Assembly (NCBI GenBank): GCA_030704615.1
Contig: CM060733.1
Coordinates: 23,004,001 to 23,064,000 of the forward strand
Reading direction: 5' to 3'
Source: Takakia lepidozioides
Lineage: Eukaryota > Streptophyta > Takakiopsida > Takakiales > Takakiaceae
Length of the DNA stretch: 60,000 bases
In this document: positions 34,213 through 46,200 of the stretch, piece by piece
Layout: every line of letters starts with the position of its first letter
Numbering within the stretch: position 1 is the stretch's first letter
Notes under the pieces: model-generated
What the model saw: only the letters and a program-made list of their open reading frames with translations
Databases searched by the model: none
What the model was told of the DNA's origin: nothing
Program-made: the position numbers and the translations under genes

Positions 34213-37200
34213 TTATCCTCCTTTTGAGGCATTATGTAATTCGACATTGGCGTTCCTTGCCGTGACCTGTTTCTCTTTGTATTTGATGACAGTGTACCAA
34301 ACACCGCCTACTGTGTTGAACGATACGCCCAAAAATATCAATGCTGTAAATTTCACACCTCCAAAGACAAAAAATCCCATAACCTGCAACATTTCAGAAT
34401 TAGTCCATGCCTAGAGACAAAAGTTGAGCATCTAACTAGATGCACCATGGAAATGTTTACTGTGAAAATTCGCTAAGACCTTTAGGTAACAGTAAGATAC
34501 TAACCCTTCTGAAGTCAGTCAGAGTTCTGATCCAGGCCCCAAGGGTCTCAAGATAACATTTACACATAGCTAATGAGAAACTGGTTACAGGGATTGACTT
34601 GGGGGCTAACATCGACATCATACTGAGCGGCAGGAGGGAATTATAGCTGCCTTCCTGAAGACAGGAGGGACATGTGGCAGTTGTTACAGTCAAACTAGGG
34701 ATGAGAATTGAAACAAGTGGCCCCCCGTATCATCTCGCCATGAACTGGACGTATACCATGTGCCTCTTATGTTGTGATATCTTTGCAAACCAGTGCAAAA
34801 AAATACAATCGAGTGATTCCTTGATGTGTTTAGTAATCTCTTTGTAGCCACTAGGTTTGATTGAATAGCGAGGCAAGACATGAGTCGAAAAGGCAATCCA
34901 GCTCCTGATTATCGAGCCAATCGCGACAGATGGCAGGGCAAGATGCTGTACTAAGGGGGAACTCAAAGGCTCATCTGTACCAAATCCTCTCCAAGGGAAG
35001 CCCTTTAGGAAGGTTATTCACAAGAGACCAATGTCCCTTACAAATCTTGTTCCATTGCATACATAAGGACCTCAGACCCTTTCATATAATTGACAGGTTT
35101 TGATGCTCTTCAGAGCCTTGCTCCAGTCTATGTTGTCCTATACAAAAAGCAGCACTTGATACAAGGTGGTACCCTCAATGTTGCAAACAATAGGCACGAC
35201 ATGAGATTGCCAGTTTCAATTTGTCCCAAGTCTTTTCCACAAGAGAAACAGCTGTTCTAAGCAGGAACTTTATCTTTAGTACTTTATGAGTGGTGCTAAG
35301 CATGACGTGTACAAAGCCTTTGACATCCAAATTTTAATGCTGATCTGACCCCTCGCTCCAAAATATTGGAGCAAATCGACAAAAGACAAAAAACAATAAC
35401 AGGTACTACAAGAGAAAACATCACCATGAATTAGAGACTCATACCGTGCCAAGGACACTTCGGAGGGTGCCCACAATTGTGGTAGTAAGGGCCGAATTGC
35501 AGAGGGTACAGAGAAACAAGCAGTAGTTTAACAGCGATCCCATCAGCAACGACGCCACCAAGAGAGGAAGAAACAGAATAGATATCCGGGATTGTGATAT
35601 GATTCCATCTACGGACTCCCACACCTCACCAGTTGCCAGTATCAACACAAGAAGTACTGGTAAGGACAGTACTCCATTATACAACAACAGCTCCGTAGAG
35701 TTAAACCCTGAGGACATCAGATTGGCAAGAACCAAGAACGTTAGTTTCTAATCTTGTTCAACACACATTTCAGAACCAAATAAGAAATTCTAAAGTGCCT
35801 CAAAGAAGTGCTACCTTGCAGACATTTGTCTCCATCAAACCAAAGAGAAACTACCTTTCTTTAAATTCTCATTGGCTGGCACATGCATGTACTCTACACT
35901 CAGATATTTGGCCTGCATAGCGGTTACTAAATAGAAGTTGCACTTCCTCCAGGTTGTAAACACTGAGGTACTTTCTTCAGAAATGAAGGCTATATAAAAT
36001 GAAGCTTGCTACTGCGTGTCATTGGAGACAAGACCCTAGAAACACTTAAGGTCAAGGTGCTTCATCTTTTCCCATCTTTCATGCACCTTTGCATGCCTAG
36101 AGAAAGAGGATTACAGAGACATTGTACACAAAGTACCACTCTATCATCTGAAGCTATCCAAGCTCCAGTGTCTGCATGACCCTTGAAAACCTCTGCACAC
36201 AGAAAAAACTGATGCACTATACCAGCATAAAGGCCACAACTGGTCAATCGCTGAAGCCTTTGCTAACCAAGGTCCAGTAGAGCACTTACATCAAGACTAT
36301 CTACAATCTTGGTCAGATTGCTTCATAGAAGTAATTTGTGGGACCCTGCACATATCCTTCATTTGGAGAACACACTTGCAGATAGAGTACAACAGAAGCC
36401 TAAATAGTGATCAAGTATTGAAGGTGCTTCAGAAGTTCGAGTAATGGACCATCTGACTTGAAAGGCTTTTTGAAACTTATCATAACTTCTGGGAGAATAG
36501 GGGGGTCCCTACATCACATTCATGATAGACCATATCACAAACTCAACCCACCTTTTTCACTCCCTGATCTCTCTACCAGTAGAAGGTAGGTGGTTTGCAA
36601 AGCGCAGCTGATAAGGGCAGCAGAATACCCACTCCACACAAAGCTCAAGTCTCCCATTCCAGCCAAAATGCAACCTGTTCCATATCCACATACAGCTCAG
36701 TTCCTCTCTTTTCTCTGGACAGATACTCGTGTCATTGGCCACATCATTAATAGCAACAGATACTGTTTGCATAGGCACGCTGAGCAGCAGTGTCCCAAGG
36801 AGAAAGAGAAGAAAGGCAGAGAGGAAGCCCCTGACTATATCGTCTTGTGGCTTCTTCCGTTATGAGTTTCCTCCGTGTTTGCTGTGGTCTTTCATGGAGA
36901 GGTTAGACTATTAAACTGGGGTCCTCTTTAAGAGGGGAACAGAAAAAGAGGGAGAAAAAAAGGGTAGTTTTGATCTTGAGATAGACACACATAGGATAAG
37001 GAAGAGAGACTACCTGACACAACAGTCAACACAGAGAGAGTAATTTCTGTAGATGGAGCAGTGCCACCTGTCAGGTATTTTCCCAACAACACCATGACTG
37101 GAGTCAAACGCTTCAGCACATGATATACAGGAATACTTAAGGACTTCACTGCCGCCAACGCAAATCCAACATTTGTGTTGTAAAAGAACACCACAGGCAA

Positions 37201-38894
37201 AAGGGCCCTTGCAGCTCTCAGCTGCAAAGGCTGCACAGCGACTATACCCCAGGACCTCAAAGCGTAGACCACCACAATCGATGCTGCCATTTGCAGGGTA
37301 AGAAAAGAAATTGGATAAGGCCATTGCATTAGGACTGCCTGAGACACACGACAAGAGCATTTTTAGTCTTAGTCCAGGCAAGTTACTCACTTACAGTAAT
37401 CTTTGTTGGCAACTTATCAAGTGTAAGGGACGATTGAGGTGGCTTAGAAGGCTGACTTGAGCAATCAGGGGTTACAAGTCCTAGTTATGGGTGCGCCTCC
37501 TTCCAGCCCTTTGTGGATGATCCACTGCATACTATGATCCAGCCTTTGAAAAGGACAGATCAACCAAAACTTGGTAAATGTTTTTAAGAGTGCAGTGTAA
37601 TTAAACCACCTAACTCTTGGGTATTCAAGTCAATGTCCCTGGCCAATCAGGTCCTTGAAAGCACATACTTTCCAGGAGTGAATCTTTCTTGTCCTGTCTT
37701 AGATACAGTGCCACAATGCGTTCTCAAGTTGACACTTTTGAGAACCCAAAACCACTTAGGTTCACAAATTCACTGGTATTGTAAAGCACAGCGAGAGCCT
37801 TCAAGCAATGACAATGGTAATATGATTTTCAGTCCACACCTACTCATCCTGGCTTCATGGATGTGACCCCTTACAGCTAGAATGCTTGGGCCATGTACAT
37901 CTTCCATGCAACACAGTTTCTTGTTTCTCCACTTTGCACCTGTAAACACATCTGACCATGCACTGTGGGAGTCACATCTAGGCAAATTCTGCGAGCCAGA
38001 ACTATTTCCCAACAGATGTTATTAGTAGATGCACACCTTGTTGACAAAGCCCATAAGAAGGCCTACAACCCCATAAGCAGAAGCAGCAGCCACACTCATA
38101 AGATGCTGAGAATAGAGGGACTTCATGTGATTCGCATCTCCCTCAAACTGTGGATTTAAGTCTGCCTTCTCCTCCACATCATGTAACATTCTCTCGTCTT
38201 CTTGAGAGTCATCTGATACACATAATACCACAGGAATCTCTGGTATCAGCCTTAATTTGGCAGAGATGCTTGGACAGAATGCGTGATTTCCTTTCTACTT
38301 CCCTCACATCTACATCCTCAACATTTTTCTTGGAGGCACAATTTTCGGGTACCCTGAAATTGTCCGCCAGTAACGATGATAAATGGCCACTGCAGAAAGG
38401 CACGATATTGCGGGTATCAACTGCGTCATTTGTCAGAAACAAACTCTTGGCGATTCTTTTTCTTCCATCATATTGGCCACTGACAACTACAAAACCAAGA
38501 GTAATGAGTAATTCAAGGGTACTTTCTCGTGCTGTCTTGGAGAAAACATGAAGTTATAGATCTCCCAAGAAAGACAGCATTTAAATTCACCAATTCTCCT
38601 TTCCTCTTTTTTCATCTATCTGGTACTCCAGCCCACTACTCTCTAGATGAGTTGCTAAGTAAATATTCTTGATCGTCCGCAGCTATGCTGGGTTGCTCCC
38701 CCCTGAAATCCCAAAATACGAACTTTATACAATGCCTGAAACCTACCTGGTGCCGCGAGCGAGTGTGAATTTTGAGTTGCTCTAGGAGAAGGAGCTGGAA
38801 TAAAGTCCATAACCATTTCAACCAGAAGTTGTACTCCTAGATTGATGGAGCTCAGCGGCCACCGCAGAAATCTCCAAGAGCTTGACCGCCGCAT
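34213..38894 (-). CDS. Nucleotide-sugar transporter (SLC35D/UGNT1/GONST-like)
   Basis: A membrane antiporter exchanging a nucleotide sugar for a nucleoside monophosphate, usually in Golgi or ER. Well-supported exons: about 38212-38037 (ATG at 38189), 37338-37014, 36674-36577, 35707-35445 (or from about 35741) and 34383-34213, giving about 335 residues. Membrane segments are visible: SVAAASAYGVVGLLMGFVNK, WPYPISFLTLQMAASIVVVY, NTNVGFALAAVKSLSIPVYH (family core), SGYSAALISCALQTTYLLL, LLLYNGVLSLPVLLVLILAT, and CNSALTTTIVGTLRSVLGT followed by VSFNTVGGVWYTVIKYK. The NSALTTT and NT-GG-WY blocks fit the SLC35D-type branch; the substrate cannot be read. Two upstream exons (38894-38747, 38486-38229) join in phase and could encode an N-terminal extension, but meet the 38212 frame off by one base. 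The junction between 36577 and 35707 is unresolved. Confidence 0.85.
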
Positions 38895-39373
38895 GGAAAA
38901 GCCCCTGGGATCATGGCCTAATGCGCCACAGTAGACAGCAAGAAAGTGGCATGTTCACGACATTCCCAGCTCAGATGAATTATCCTCTCCTGATCATAAG
39001 AAGGAGATATGACCCACTAAAGCACAGCCTACGAGTCATTCTCCCATTTGATCATGCACCTTTGGCTGCTTCCAGAAACCCGATCACCCGAAATCGAGAA
39101 ACGGATCCGAATTCCAACCGCAGCCACAGGATCTTCTCACAAGTAGCAAGGAACAGCACCAAGATGGAGATTTACGTAGTTTGAAAAACAGTCTGGCCAG
39201 CCGACAACGAGAAGCTGAGCGAGTGATCTGTCCGAATAGCGCTTCCCAGCCCTTCTACTCCAGAGCGAGGGCGCCTGAAGTAGCGAAAGGGCAGAAGAGA
39301 AGAAGACCGACCTCGCCATAGCTCCCCCTGCTCTTGACTTCGGACTCACCCGCGCTTTCCCACTTCCTGCCAC

Positions 39374-40004
39374 AGCGAACGAAATAATTACTCCATACTT
39401 TACAAATTACGAAACAGACGGTCGTAATCGTACTCGTAACAATGTGACTTGGACATCATTAGTATCCCATATCGTTTGCCCCACATTCGACGTCTACAGC
39501 CTTCATAAGGCAGTCAATAGATTTCCACGGCTTTGGTCATCATGGTCCCTCATTGAGAAAAACGGACCTATCAAGAAAGTGACGGCATCAAAGGTGATTC
39601 ATTTTGCGAGTAACTGCAATGATTGGGCCACACCAGTTCAGGAACCCTTCAAGCTGAAGCATCTAAGCCGCTAATATGATTAAAATGGACGGTCAAAACA
39701 ATCATGTAGATATGACACATCTGACGGTTTTGAGATGACTCGTGGTTCACCGAGAGCAGTGTGGGCCACACTAGACGATGGTGGGTGCACAACGTGAGCA
39801 GGCTGCAATCCACGTCATTCACGTCATCCACGTCATCAGCGTGGCACGTCGTCACCGTGCTGGCGTAGATGGAGAGAGGAGGCTGCAGCCGAGATGGAGA
39901 TGTTTTGAGACCAGGTTTTGTTTTCTTGAGGTCGGAATAGTGAGAAGTGCGATTGGGAGTTCAAGTTGTTTATGTGATTGGGAGTCCATTTCACTGATTC
40001 AAAT
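39374..40004. other. Upstream flank of the transporter gene, no gene seen
   Basis: A short tandem of CACGTCATTCACGTCATCCA-like steps occurs at 39810-39850 (CACGTCAT core, resembling repeated G-box/CRE half sites). Otherwise there is no exon-like structure. Confidence 0.35.
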
Positions 40005-40740
40005 CGCTGGAAAAGTTGAGATTAGTGGCAAGGTGGTCGGTTGCGGGTGAGAGGGTGAGAGATGCTCGAAGTGCAGCATCCAGCTCCCTGCCCGACTTAA
40101 TTGTGGTGGAGAATGTAGGACTGATATGATTATAAGCAAAGAAGGAATTTTCAATGAGAAGCAAAGCATTATCTCAGATGAAAGGCCTGATATTTGGCAA
40201 ATTTGCGTCCGAGTCTTTGGGTGTGCAGGCATCTAATACATTTCAGCAAACTGGAGTGCAGGCTTACAAACATAGCTTTCAATGTGTTAGGAGCGACAAA
40301 CTGTCTTTGCAAGCTGTCTGCAGTCTTCTCCTTCACACAGGGTCATTCCTCGTATGTTGATCAAGGATTACTTGTCTTGCCGCCAAACTGATCTGATATA
40401 TAACTTGCATCACTCTTGGCCAATTTGTGTTGAAGGGGTTGTGATCTTTGACTGATATCTTGGGTGGGTGCACGGGATATTCTCTACTTCCTTGTGCATA
40501 CCCTGCAATAGATGAGTTGAAAGAAGAGTCATTGTGTCATCTTAAGAGTGTCACAGGAAGCACTGCATGTATTATATCTAGGATTCCAGTGTTCCATGGT
40601 TTTGCAGACATGGGTGGTGATCAAAATTCTTACCCAATGTTCGCTTGCATTTTCCATACTGCCATATCTCCCCTTGTTTTATTTGCAATGGCAGCTCCTT
40701 GTTGACATGATGAAACTGGTTGGCATCCCTGGTTGGCATT
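40005..40740. pseudogene. Decayed PPR-DYW unit, copy D, internally inverted
   Basis: Positions 40005-40260 match the low-coordinate start of copies A-C (CGCTGGAAAAGTTGAGA, TTTCAGCAAACTGGAGTGCAGGCTTA). From about 40265 to 40675 the matching sequence is reverse-complemented relative to the others (AAACATAGCTTTCAATGTGT, TGTCATCTTAAGAGTGTCAC, GTTCCATGGTTTTGCAGACA). At 40680-40735 the original orientation resumes briefly (ATGATGAAACTGGTTGGCAT). The E and DYW motifs are missing. Confidence 0.75.
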
Positions 40741-41249
40741 CCTCACTGGAGTCCAGTCACCTCCCTGGCCAACTTCCAAATGAAATGTACACAACGAAGA
40801 AGGAAACTGTATGTTTAACCATAGCAAACATGGGTCAGTGTGAGTTTCTTTTCCTTGCACAATGTCCAGACCGAACTTTTTGTGTTTTTGGAAGGCTTGC
40901 CATTCTGTTAGTAGCAACAGACCGATGGGCAAAACAGATGGAGCATGGAAATAGCACCTGCAACTTAGAACTAAACAAAGTAGCCTGTCCCCAGGATGGA
41001 GCATCCTGCAACATGAGAAGAACATGCAGAACATTCGTTCCACATGTATGTGAGCATTATGAGATGTTTTTGTTCTTACCAACACAGGCTGGTGTTGCTC
41101 TCGAACTCCTTGTGAGAGGTGATATTCAGTCATCTCTAGGCAATCCTTACGATGTCAACTCAAGTGAGTTTCTGAGAGAGTATCAAATAATTCCTGCCAA
41201 TTTCTTTGGAGAGACAGCCTATCGACACCCTCACTGGGAGTGCGTCTAG
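40548..41249 (+). CDS. 233-codon open frame, unrecognised
   Basis: The longest uninterrupted frame in the window. Its first third overlaps the inverted PPR-unit segment, so that part is unlikely to be original coding. From about 40780 it reads TTKKETVCLTIANMGQCEFL, then Cys-rich CNLELNKVACPQDGASCNMR, then LGNPYDVNSSEFLREYQIIP to a stop at 41249. I recognise no domain. It could be an exon of a host gene disrupted by the repeat, or chance; the upstream start codon is not trustworthy. Confidence 0.25.
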   Translation: MSQEALHVLYLGFQCSMVLQTWVVIKILTQCSLAFSILPYLPLFYLQWQLLVDMMKLVGIPGWHSSLESSHLPGQLPNEMYTTKKETVCLTIANMGQCEFLFLAQCPDRTFCVFGRLAILLVATDRWAKQMEHGNSTCNLELNKVACPQDGASCNMRRTCRTFVPHVCEHYEMFLFLPTQAGVALELLVRGDIQSSLGNPYDVNSSEFLREYQIIPANFFGETAYRHPHWECV

Positions 41250-41812
41250 TGATGTACAGGGCCCCTTATTAGTTTTTTTAATTTTGTTGACATTTCTATT
41301 CATTTGCACTTACCATCTGAACCAGCCTCGGATGTGCAGATGGTTCAGGTTCCAAATTTACTTTTTTTGAGGGGCCTGCTTACAGAGCCCATAAAGAAAC
41401 CCTCTAGGGCGTAGCGCAAACGCCTTATAGAAGGGGGCAACACCTCATCCTAGTACTTATCTCCTCCTTGGAAAGCTCTAGAAGTAGAAGGAGGGCCCAC
41501 CATCTCACATATCCTACTTCTATGCTAGCCTCTACATATGGCCTCATATACAGCCATTTCAACTGCTTTTCAACACTCCTATCCTCCCTCCCCCTTGGCC
41601 GCTCCAATCTTCTCCCTTTCTTCAACGTTGAGGAATAGCCCTTCCCAGAATTTGGGACCCTCATTTCATTTCAGTGAGGGAGTTCGGGAATATTCGATGC
41701 CTCTGAAACCTGATAGTAATGACCTAAACCATAACTCAATGGGCTCAGAACAAGGTGGCTTCATTTTTATTTTTTTGGCTTCATATGACATGAAGACGAT
41801 GATAAGTTCATC

Positions 41813-41818
41813 CTTCTA

Positions 41819-41848
<30 letters not shown>
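41813..41848. repeat. (TC)n(TA)n microsatellite at a SINE tail
   Basis: A TCTCTCTCTCTC run followed by TATATATATATATATA. It directly follows, on the minus strand, the conserved 3' end of the short retroposon at 41857-41925, as expected for a retroposon tail. Confidence 0.8.
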
Positions 41849-41849
<1 letters not shown>

Positions 41850-41856
41850 GAATGGC

Positions 41857-41925
41857 ACCTCTAGAAGGAAGCGTCAATTAAGGTGTCTCTTGACCCCAAA
41901 GGGTTACTGATGGGTTACTGATGCA
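41857..41925 (-). mobile_element. 3' end of a tRNA-derived SINE (truncated)
   Basis: GGAAGCGTCAATTAAGGTGT and CCCCAAAGGGTTACTG match the 3' region of the longer copy at 48915-49090. Only the tail end remains, cut by the TIR element that begins at 41926. Confidence 0.6.
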
Positions 41926-42496
41926 GATAATAGAAATGAGGTAAGAACTTAATGCACACATGCCACCTCTGCACCGGTTTTGGCATGTCAAATCTTCCCC
42001 ACCTTTTCTTGAGAGTGACATTGACCTGAACTCCAGTCGGGGTTATGCTAGGTTACACAATGGGGAGTGTAACTCCACTTGGGGTTACGGTCGGTTACAC
42101 GAGGTGTGTAACTCTCACTCGGGGTTACACCGAATGGAGTGTAACTCACACTTCGTCTCGAAATTTGACTAAGTCCAAATTTGGCTAAATATAAAATTGA
42201 CTAAGAAGAGTTACATGAGAACAAAGGGTTGCACTGATTGGGATACCGGTACCCGGGCTACAGTAGCCTCTCATCACGAATCAAACCCAAAATCTCGCCA
42301 TCGGCATTGCAATCACCTTACCAACACGCTACCCACCACAGCATGTAACTTAAGTATTTAATAGTGAACCGAGGTAAGAGGAGGTGGGGATGGTTTGACA
42401 GCAACCCCCCACTCAAAGGAGCCTAGGCTGCAGAGTCCAGCGAAAGTACTCTGAGACGGCGCGAGTGCATTAAGTTCTTACCTCGTTCCTATTATT
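41926..42496. mobile_element. Short TIR element containing a tRNA-like module, copy 1
   Basis: Terminal inverted repeats of about 32 bp: GATAATAGAAATGAGGTAAG at 41926 (continuing AACTTAATGCAC) against GTGCATTAAGTTCTTACCTC at 42465. The interior has repeated GTAACTC/GGGGTTAC blocks and, on the minus strand at about 42255-42350, a tRNA-like stretch with TAGCGTGTTGGTAAGG (A-box-like) and GGGTTTGATTCGTGA (B-box-like). No protein frame. It is about 570 bp, MITE-sized. A second copy in opposite orientation begins at 49139. Confidence 0.85.
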
Positions 42497-43236
42497 GTTC
42501 AATGTGAATACCAGAGTTGTACTGGTAGGGTAGAAGCACCGTTCATGGCCCCATAGTGGCGCTCAAAAGCACGCCCATGGTGCAAGAAAGTATGCCCATT
42601 TTCGGAGTGTGTCAGGCTGGGTGTGCCATGATAGGCCAGCAAGCTTACCCAAAGAGGAATGAACTACACTACACCATTTAATCCTCTACTTTACACTCAA
42701 ATTATCCTACCTGGATGAACTCTTCTGAAAATTGTTCGGACTACAAAATGTTGGGGCTCATCAAGAGCTTTCCAATATTATCTTTATTTCTTAAAATGGT
42801 TAAACTGGTTAAAGTCCAAGGTACCAAAAGAGCAATACGTATATCTTGTGCGCCATGATGGGCCCACTTGTTTTACCCTTATATTGCTATAGGTAGATGT
42901 CCTCTAATGAAAATTGCTCCAACTACAAAAAGATGGGCCACATTAAGCGCTTTCCAATGGTATTTTTGGGTTTTTTTCTTGGTTACCATCTCAGGTCAGG
43001 TGGAAAAGATATTAATGAGATATGAATGAGTCATGATAGGAACAAAGGTGCGCCACTGACATTGACATCCTCTACTTCTCTCCACTTTTGATGTCAGATA
43101 AAGCCAGAATCTTGTTTAACTTTCAACTGAAGAAAGTTGTCTTATCTTAAGAGCTTTCTGTTAAGGTATTATATGACCCTAGAGGTTAAAAGCACAAAAA
43201 GTTATTACATCTACCCAACTTCATGCGCCATGAAAG
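42497..43236. other. No gene seen
   Basis: AT-rich without exon-like frames. Possibly the old 5' flank or leader of the LINE that follows. Confidence 0.4.
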
Positions 43237-46200
43237 GTGTTTCTACCCTACATGTATTTTTTAATCCCAAGCAAGGCCCTAAACAGAGCCAAAGACACCC
43301 TAGGCAATGCGGTCACTGTGCTCAATGCCCTCCTGGATTTGGAGTTTGAAGACCAGAATGACGAGATCGAACGAAGGCGCATTGAAGACTTCAACAAGCC
43401 TTCTTACGACATCAAAGGCTCTCTGTCAACCTCCAGCTCCTCCGAACTGCAGATCTCGCAATTCTTCATGCAGCATTCGCCGGTGGATTCACAACAGCCC
43501 TCAAAGCCCTACCTCCAGGTGCCGTCACTACTGCCTTCCCCGACACTTGCGCCCTTCCCTTCTCCATCTGGCCCTGTAAGTCCCCTACTGCCCTCTCAGT
43601 CCATTCCTCTCCTTTGTTTCTCTGTTGAACCCATCTCCACCAAGAATTGCAAGATCATTTGTCTTCAATCAGGCTCCCTCTCCTTTCCACTAAGAAACAA
43701 AGCTTGGAAAGTACTGCCCTCGATCACCTACCCCCCGCCCCCACACCTGCTCTCCAAAATCCTACAATCTGGATCCACACCGCTTCCCTCTCCTGTATAG
43801 ATCCAAATCTCCCTCCAAAGCTCACTCAGGCTCATCCCCCTCGACAATGCAGAAAATCCCCTTAAGAATCAAACTAGCACCCTAGTCCTATTTGTTAACA
43901 TCATTCACCCCATCCCACCCGATCCTCCAGGCCTCTCATGGTGTCCTTCCCTCGTCCCCTTGGACAAGAGAACAAGGTTCCGTTTCCTACCATCCAGGCC
44001 ATCACTTGAGTCTCAACCCCTCAGCCTGTCTCCATCCCTCGATGCAGGTTAGCATGTCTTCCTGGAATATCAGAGGCATGGGCTCTGACCAAATGGCCCT
44101 GAAAAAAGTCAAGCTCTCGGCTTGGCTAGCCCCCCTCATCCCCTCTCAAACAATTGTTTCCAAGAGCACAAGCTATGTCACCACAAAATCCTTAAGCTCA
44201 CTAATCAATTATGGCCTAAGCCCTTAGCTCTCTGGAAACCTTCTTTGGAAGGGACGCGAGGCGGGACGGCCATCCTCCTCTCCCCATCCCTCTTCCAGTT
44301 CCTAATCAAAGATGAGATTTGGGAAACCGGGAGAGCCCAATTCCGCTCCCTCCAGTTTCCCAATAACACAGAACCCATAGGCTTTATTAACATTTATGCT
44401 TCCAATGACTCTCTCGAAAGAGCTGCTCTCTGGAACAAGTTAACCATTCTCATGTCAAACCAAAAAGACATCAGTAAATGGGTGATTGTAGGCGACTTCA
44501 ATATGGTAGAGAATGAAAGGGACAGACTGGATAGAGGTTCCAATCACCTCAGCCCGGAGGAGGAACTTTCATGGCTCACTCTAACCCAGACACACAGCCT
44601 CGCCGAAATGGAAGGACCTCCCAATGACCCAGCTGGCTCCAATCCCTTCTTTACCTGGACAAACAACAGAGAGATCACTGATCTTAGCATGGCCAGACTT
44701 GATAGATTCTACACCTCCATTTCTCTATCCCCTGCTGCCTTCTTAGACCCACAGGACCCAATCCCCCTAGGTTTCGATCACGCCCTCATCTCAGCTTCTC
44801 TTAAACTGCCTTTCTCCCACCCCAGAGGAAGAGGGATCTTCAGACTCAAACTCTTCCCACCTCCGGTTATCCTCTTTTACCGATGCTCTAAAGTCTGCCT
44901 GGCTATCAACTGCAAATGACATCCCTTGTCATATTCAAAGATTCCAAGCCAAGCTAGCTACCACTTGCAAAGTAAGTCAAGAGCTCAGTCAAGATCTGGC
45001 CGCTGCAAAGAAGAGGAAAACTCTGGCTCTCAAAAAGTGCCTTAGTATTTGCAAAAAGAAGCTGGAATCTGTTCTTCAAAAAACGAGATAGAGCTAACCT
45101 CAACAACTATAGGCCAATCACCCTTCTTAACATGGCATATAAAATTATAGCTAAGGCCCTAGCAATCCGCATCCAACCCCTTCTCCCTTCAATGATTAGA
45201 TCGGGTCAGGCAGGCTACGTCAAAAGAAGATACATCCTCGACAATGTCATGTTAGCTCAGGAAGCTGACATCTACGTATGCAAAACAGGGCAGTCATTAG
45301 CCCTCTGGCTCCTAGACTTCGAGAAAGCATTTGACAAAGTCGACTGGTAACTCCTTATGGCCGTGCTCCCACAAATCAGGCATCTCCATGGCTTCGGCAG
45401 GGGGCAGTGGTGCAGAAGGGGGGCAGATTCTGCTGCTGGGGCAACAGCAGAGTCATGCTTATGGGCATCTCTCCAAAACCTTCCGCCTCCAAAGGTCAGT
45501 AAGGCAGGGCTGCCCTCTGGCACCTTTTCTCTTCGTGTTTGTGGCAGACGCTCTCGGGCACATGTTAGACAACAACCCTCAGGTGAAAGGCCTAAAGCTT
45601 CAGCCCCCAAGAACGAACACCTGGAAGGAAGTCAAGGATTCAATGTTTGTTGATGACACCTTCTTACTTCTCCAGGCCAACAGCCCCTCGATAGAAGCCG
45701 CACAGGCCACGCCACCACTTATGCCAGTGTCTCTGGGTTCAGAATCAATTGGTTCCAAAACCAAAGACTAGTTACTAAGAGGACCGCCTCAAAATCTGAA
45801 CATTGGGACAACTCCAACCTGGGGACGCATTTGGGCATGCAATGACTTAAAGAAGGGGAGCCTACCACACTAGTAGGCACACATTCGGCATCAATCTCAA
45901 TGAGGAAACAAAGGATGGAGCCCACAACTTCAAAAGATGAAGCGCACCTGGATACGGGGTCGTGTCACATATCTATCACAGGAAAGCATTTGGTTGCCAC
46001 CAGATTTATTCTGGCAAGTATTTGGTACTTTGCTTCAACCTGGGCCCTCGATCAAAATTCTCAAAGAAATCAAAAAGCTGATTAGGAACTTTATCTGGGG
46101 GAGCTGCTTCCTCCGCCCAAAACAAAAGACTCAGGTGTCCTAGGCCCAATCTGCCTGCCAAAAAAGATGGGGGGCCGGGGTGTACACATCAAGGCTCTCC

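Noticed and set aside
40630-41133. Minus-strand 167-codon open frame
   Set aside because: Overlaps the inverted PPR unit and the longer plus-strand frame, and has no motif.
42255-42350. Genuine tRNA gene
   Set aside because: A- and B-box-like parts are present but the stems do not pair into a cloverleaf; it is a retroposon-type relic.
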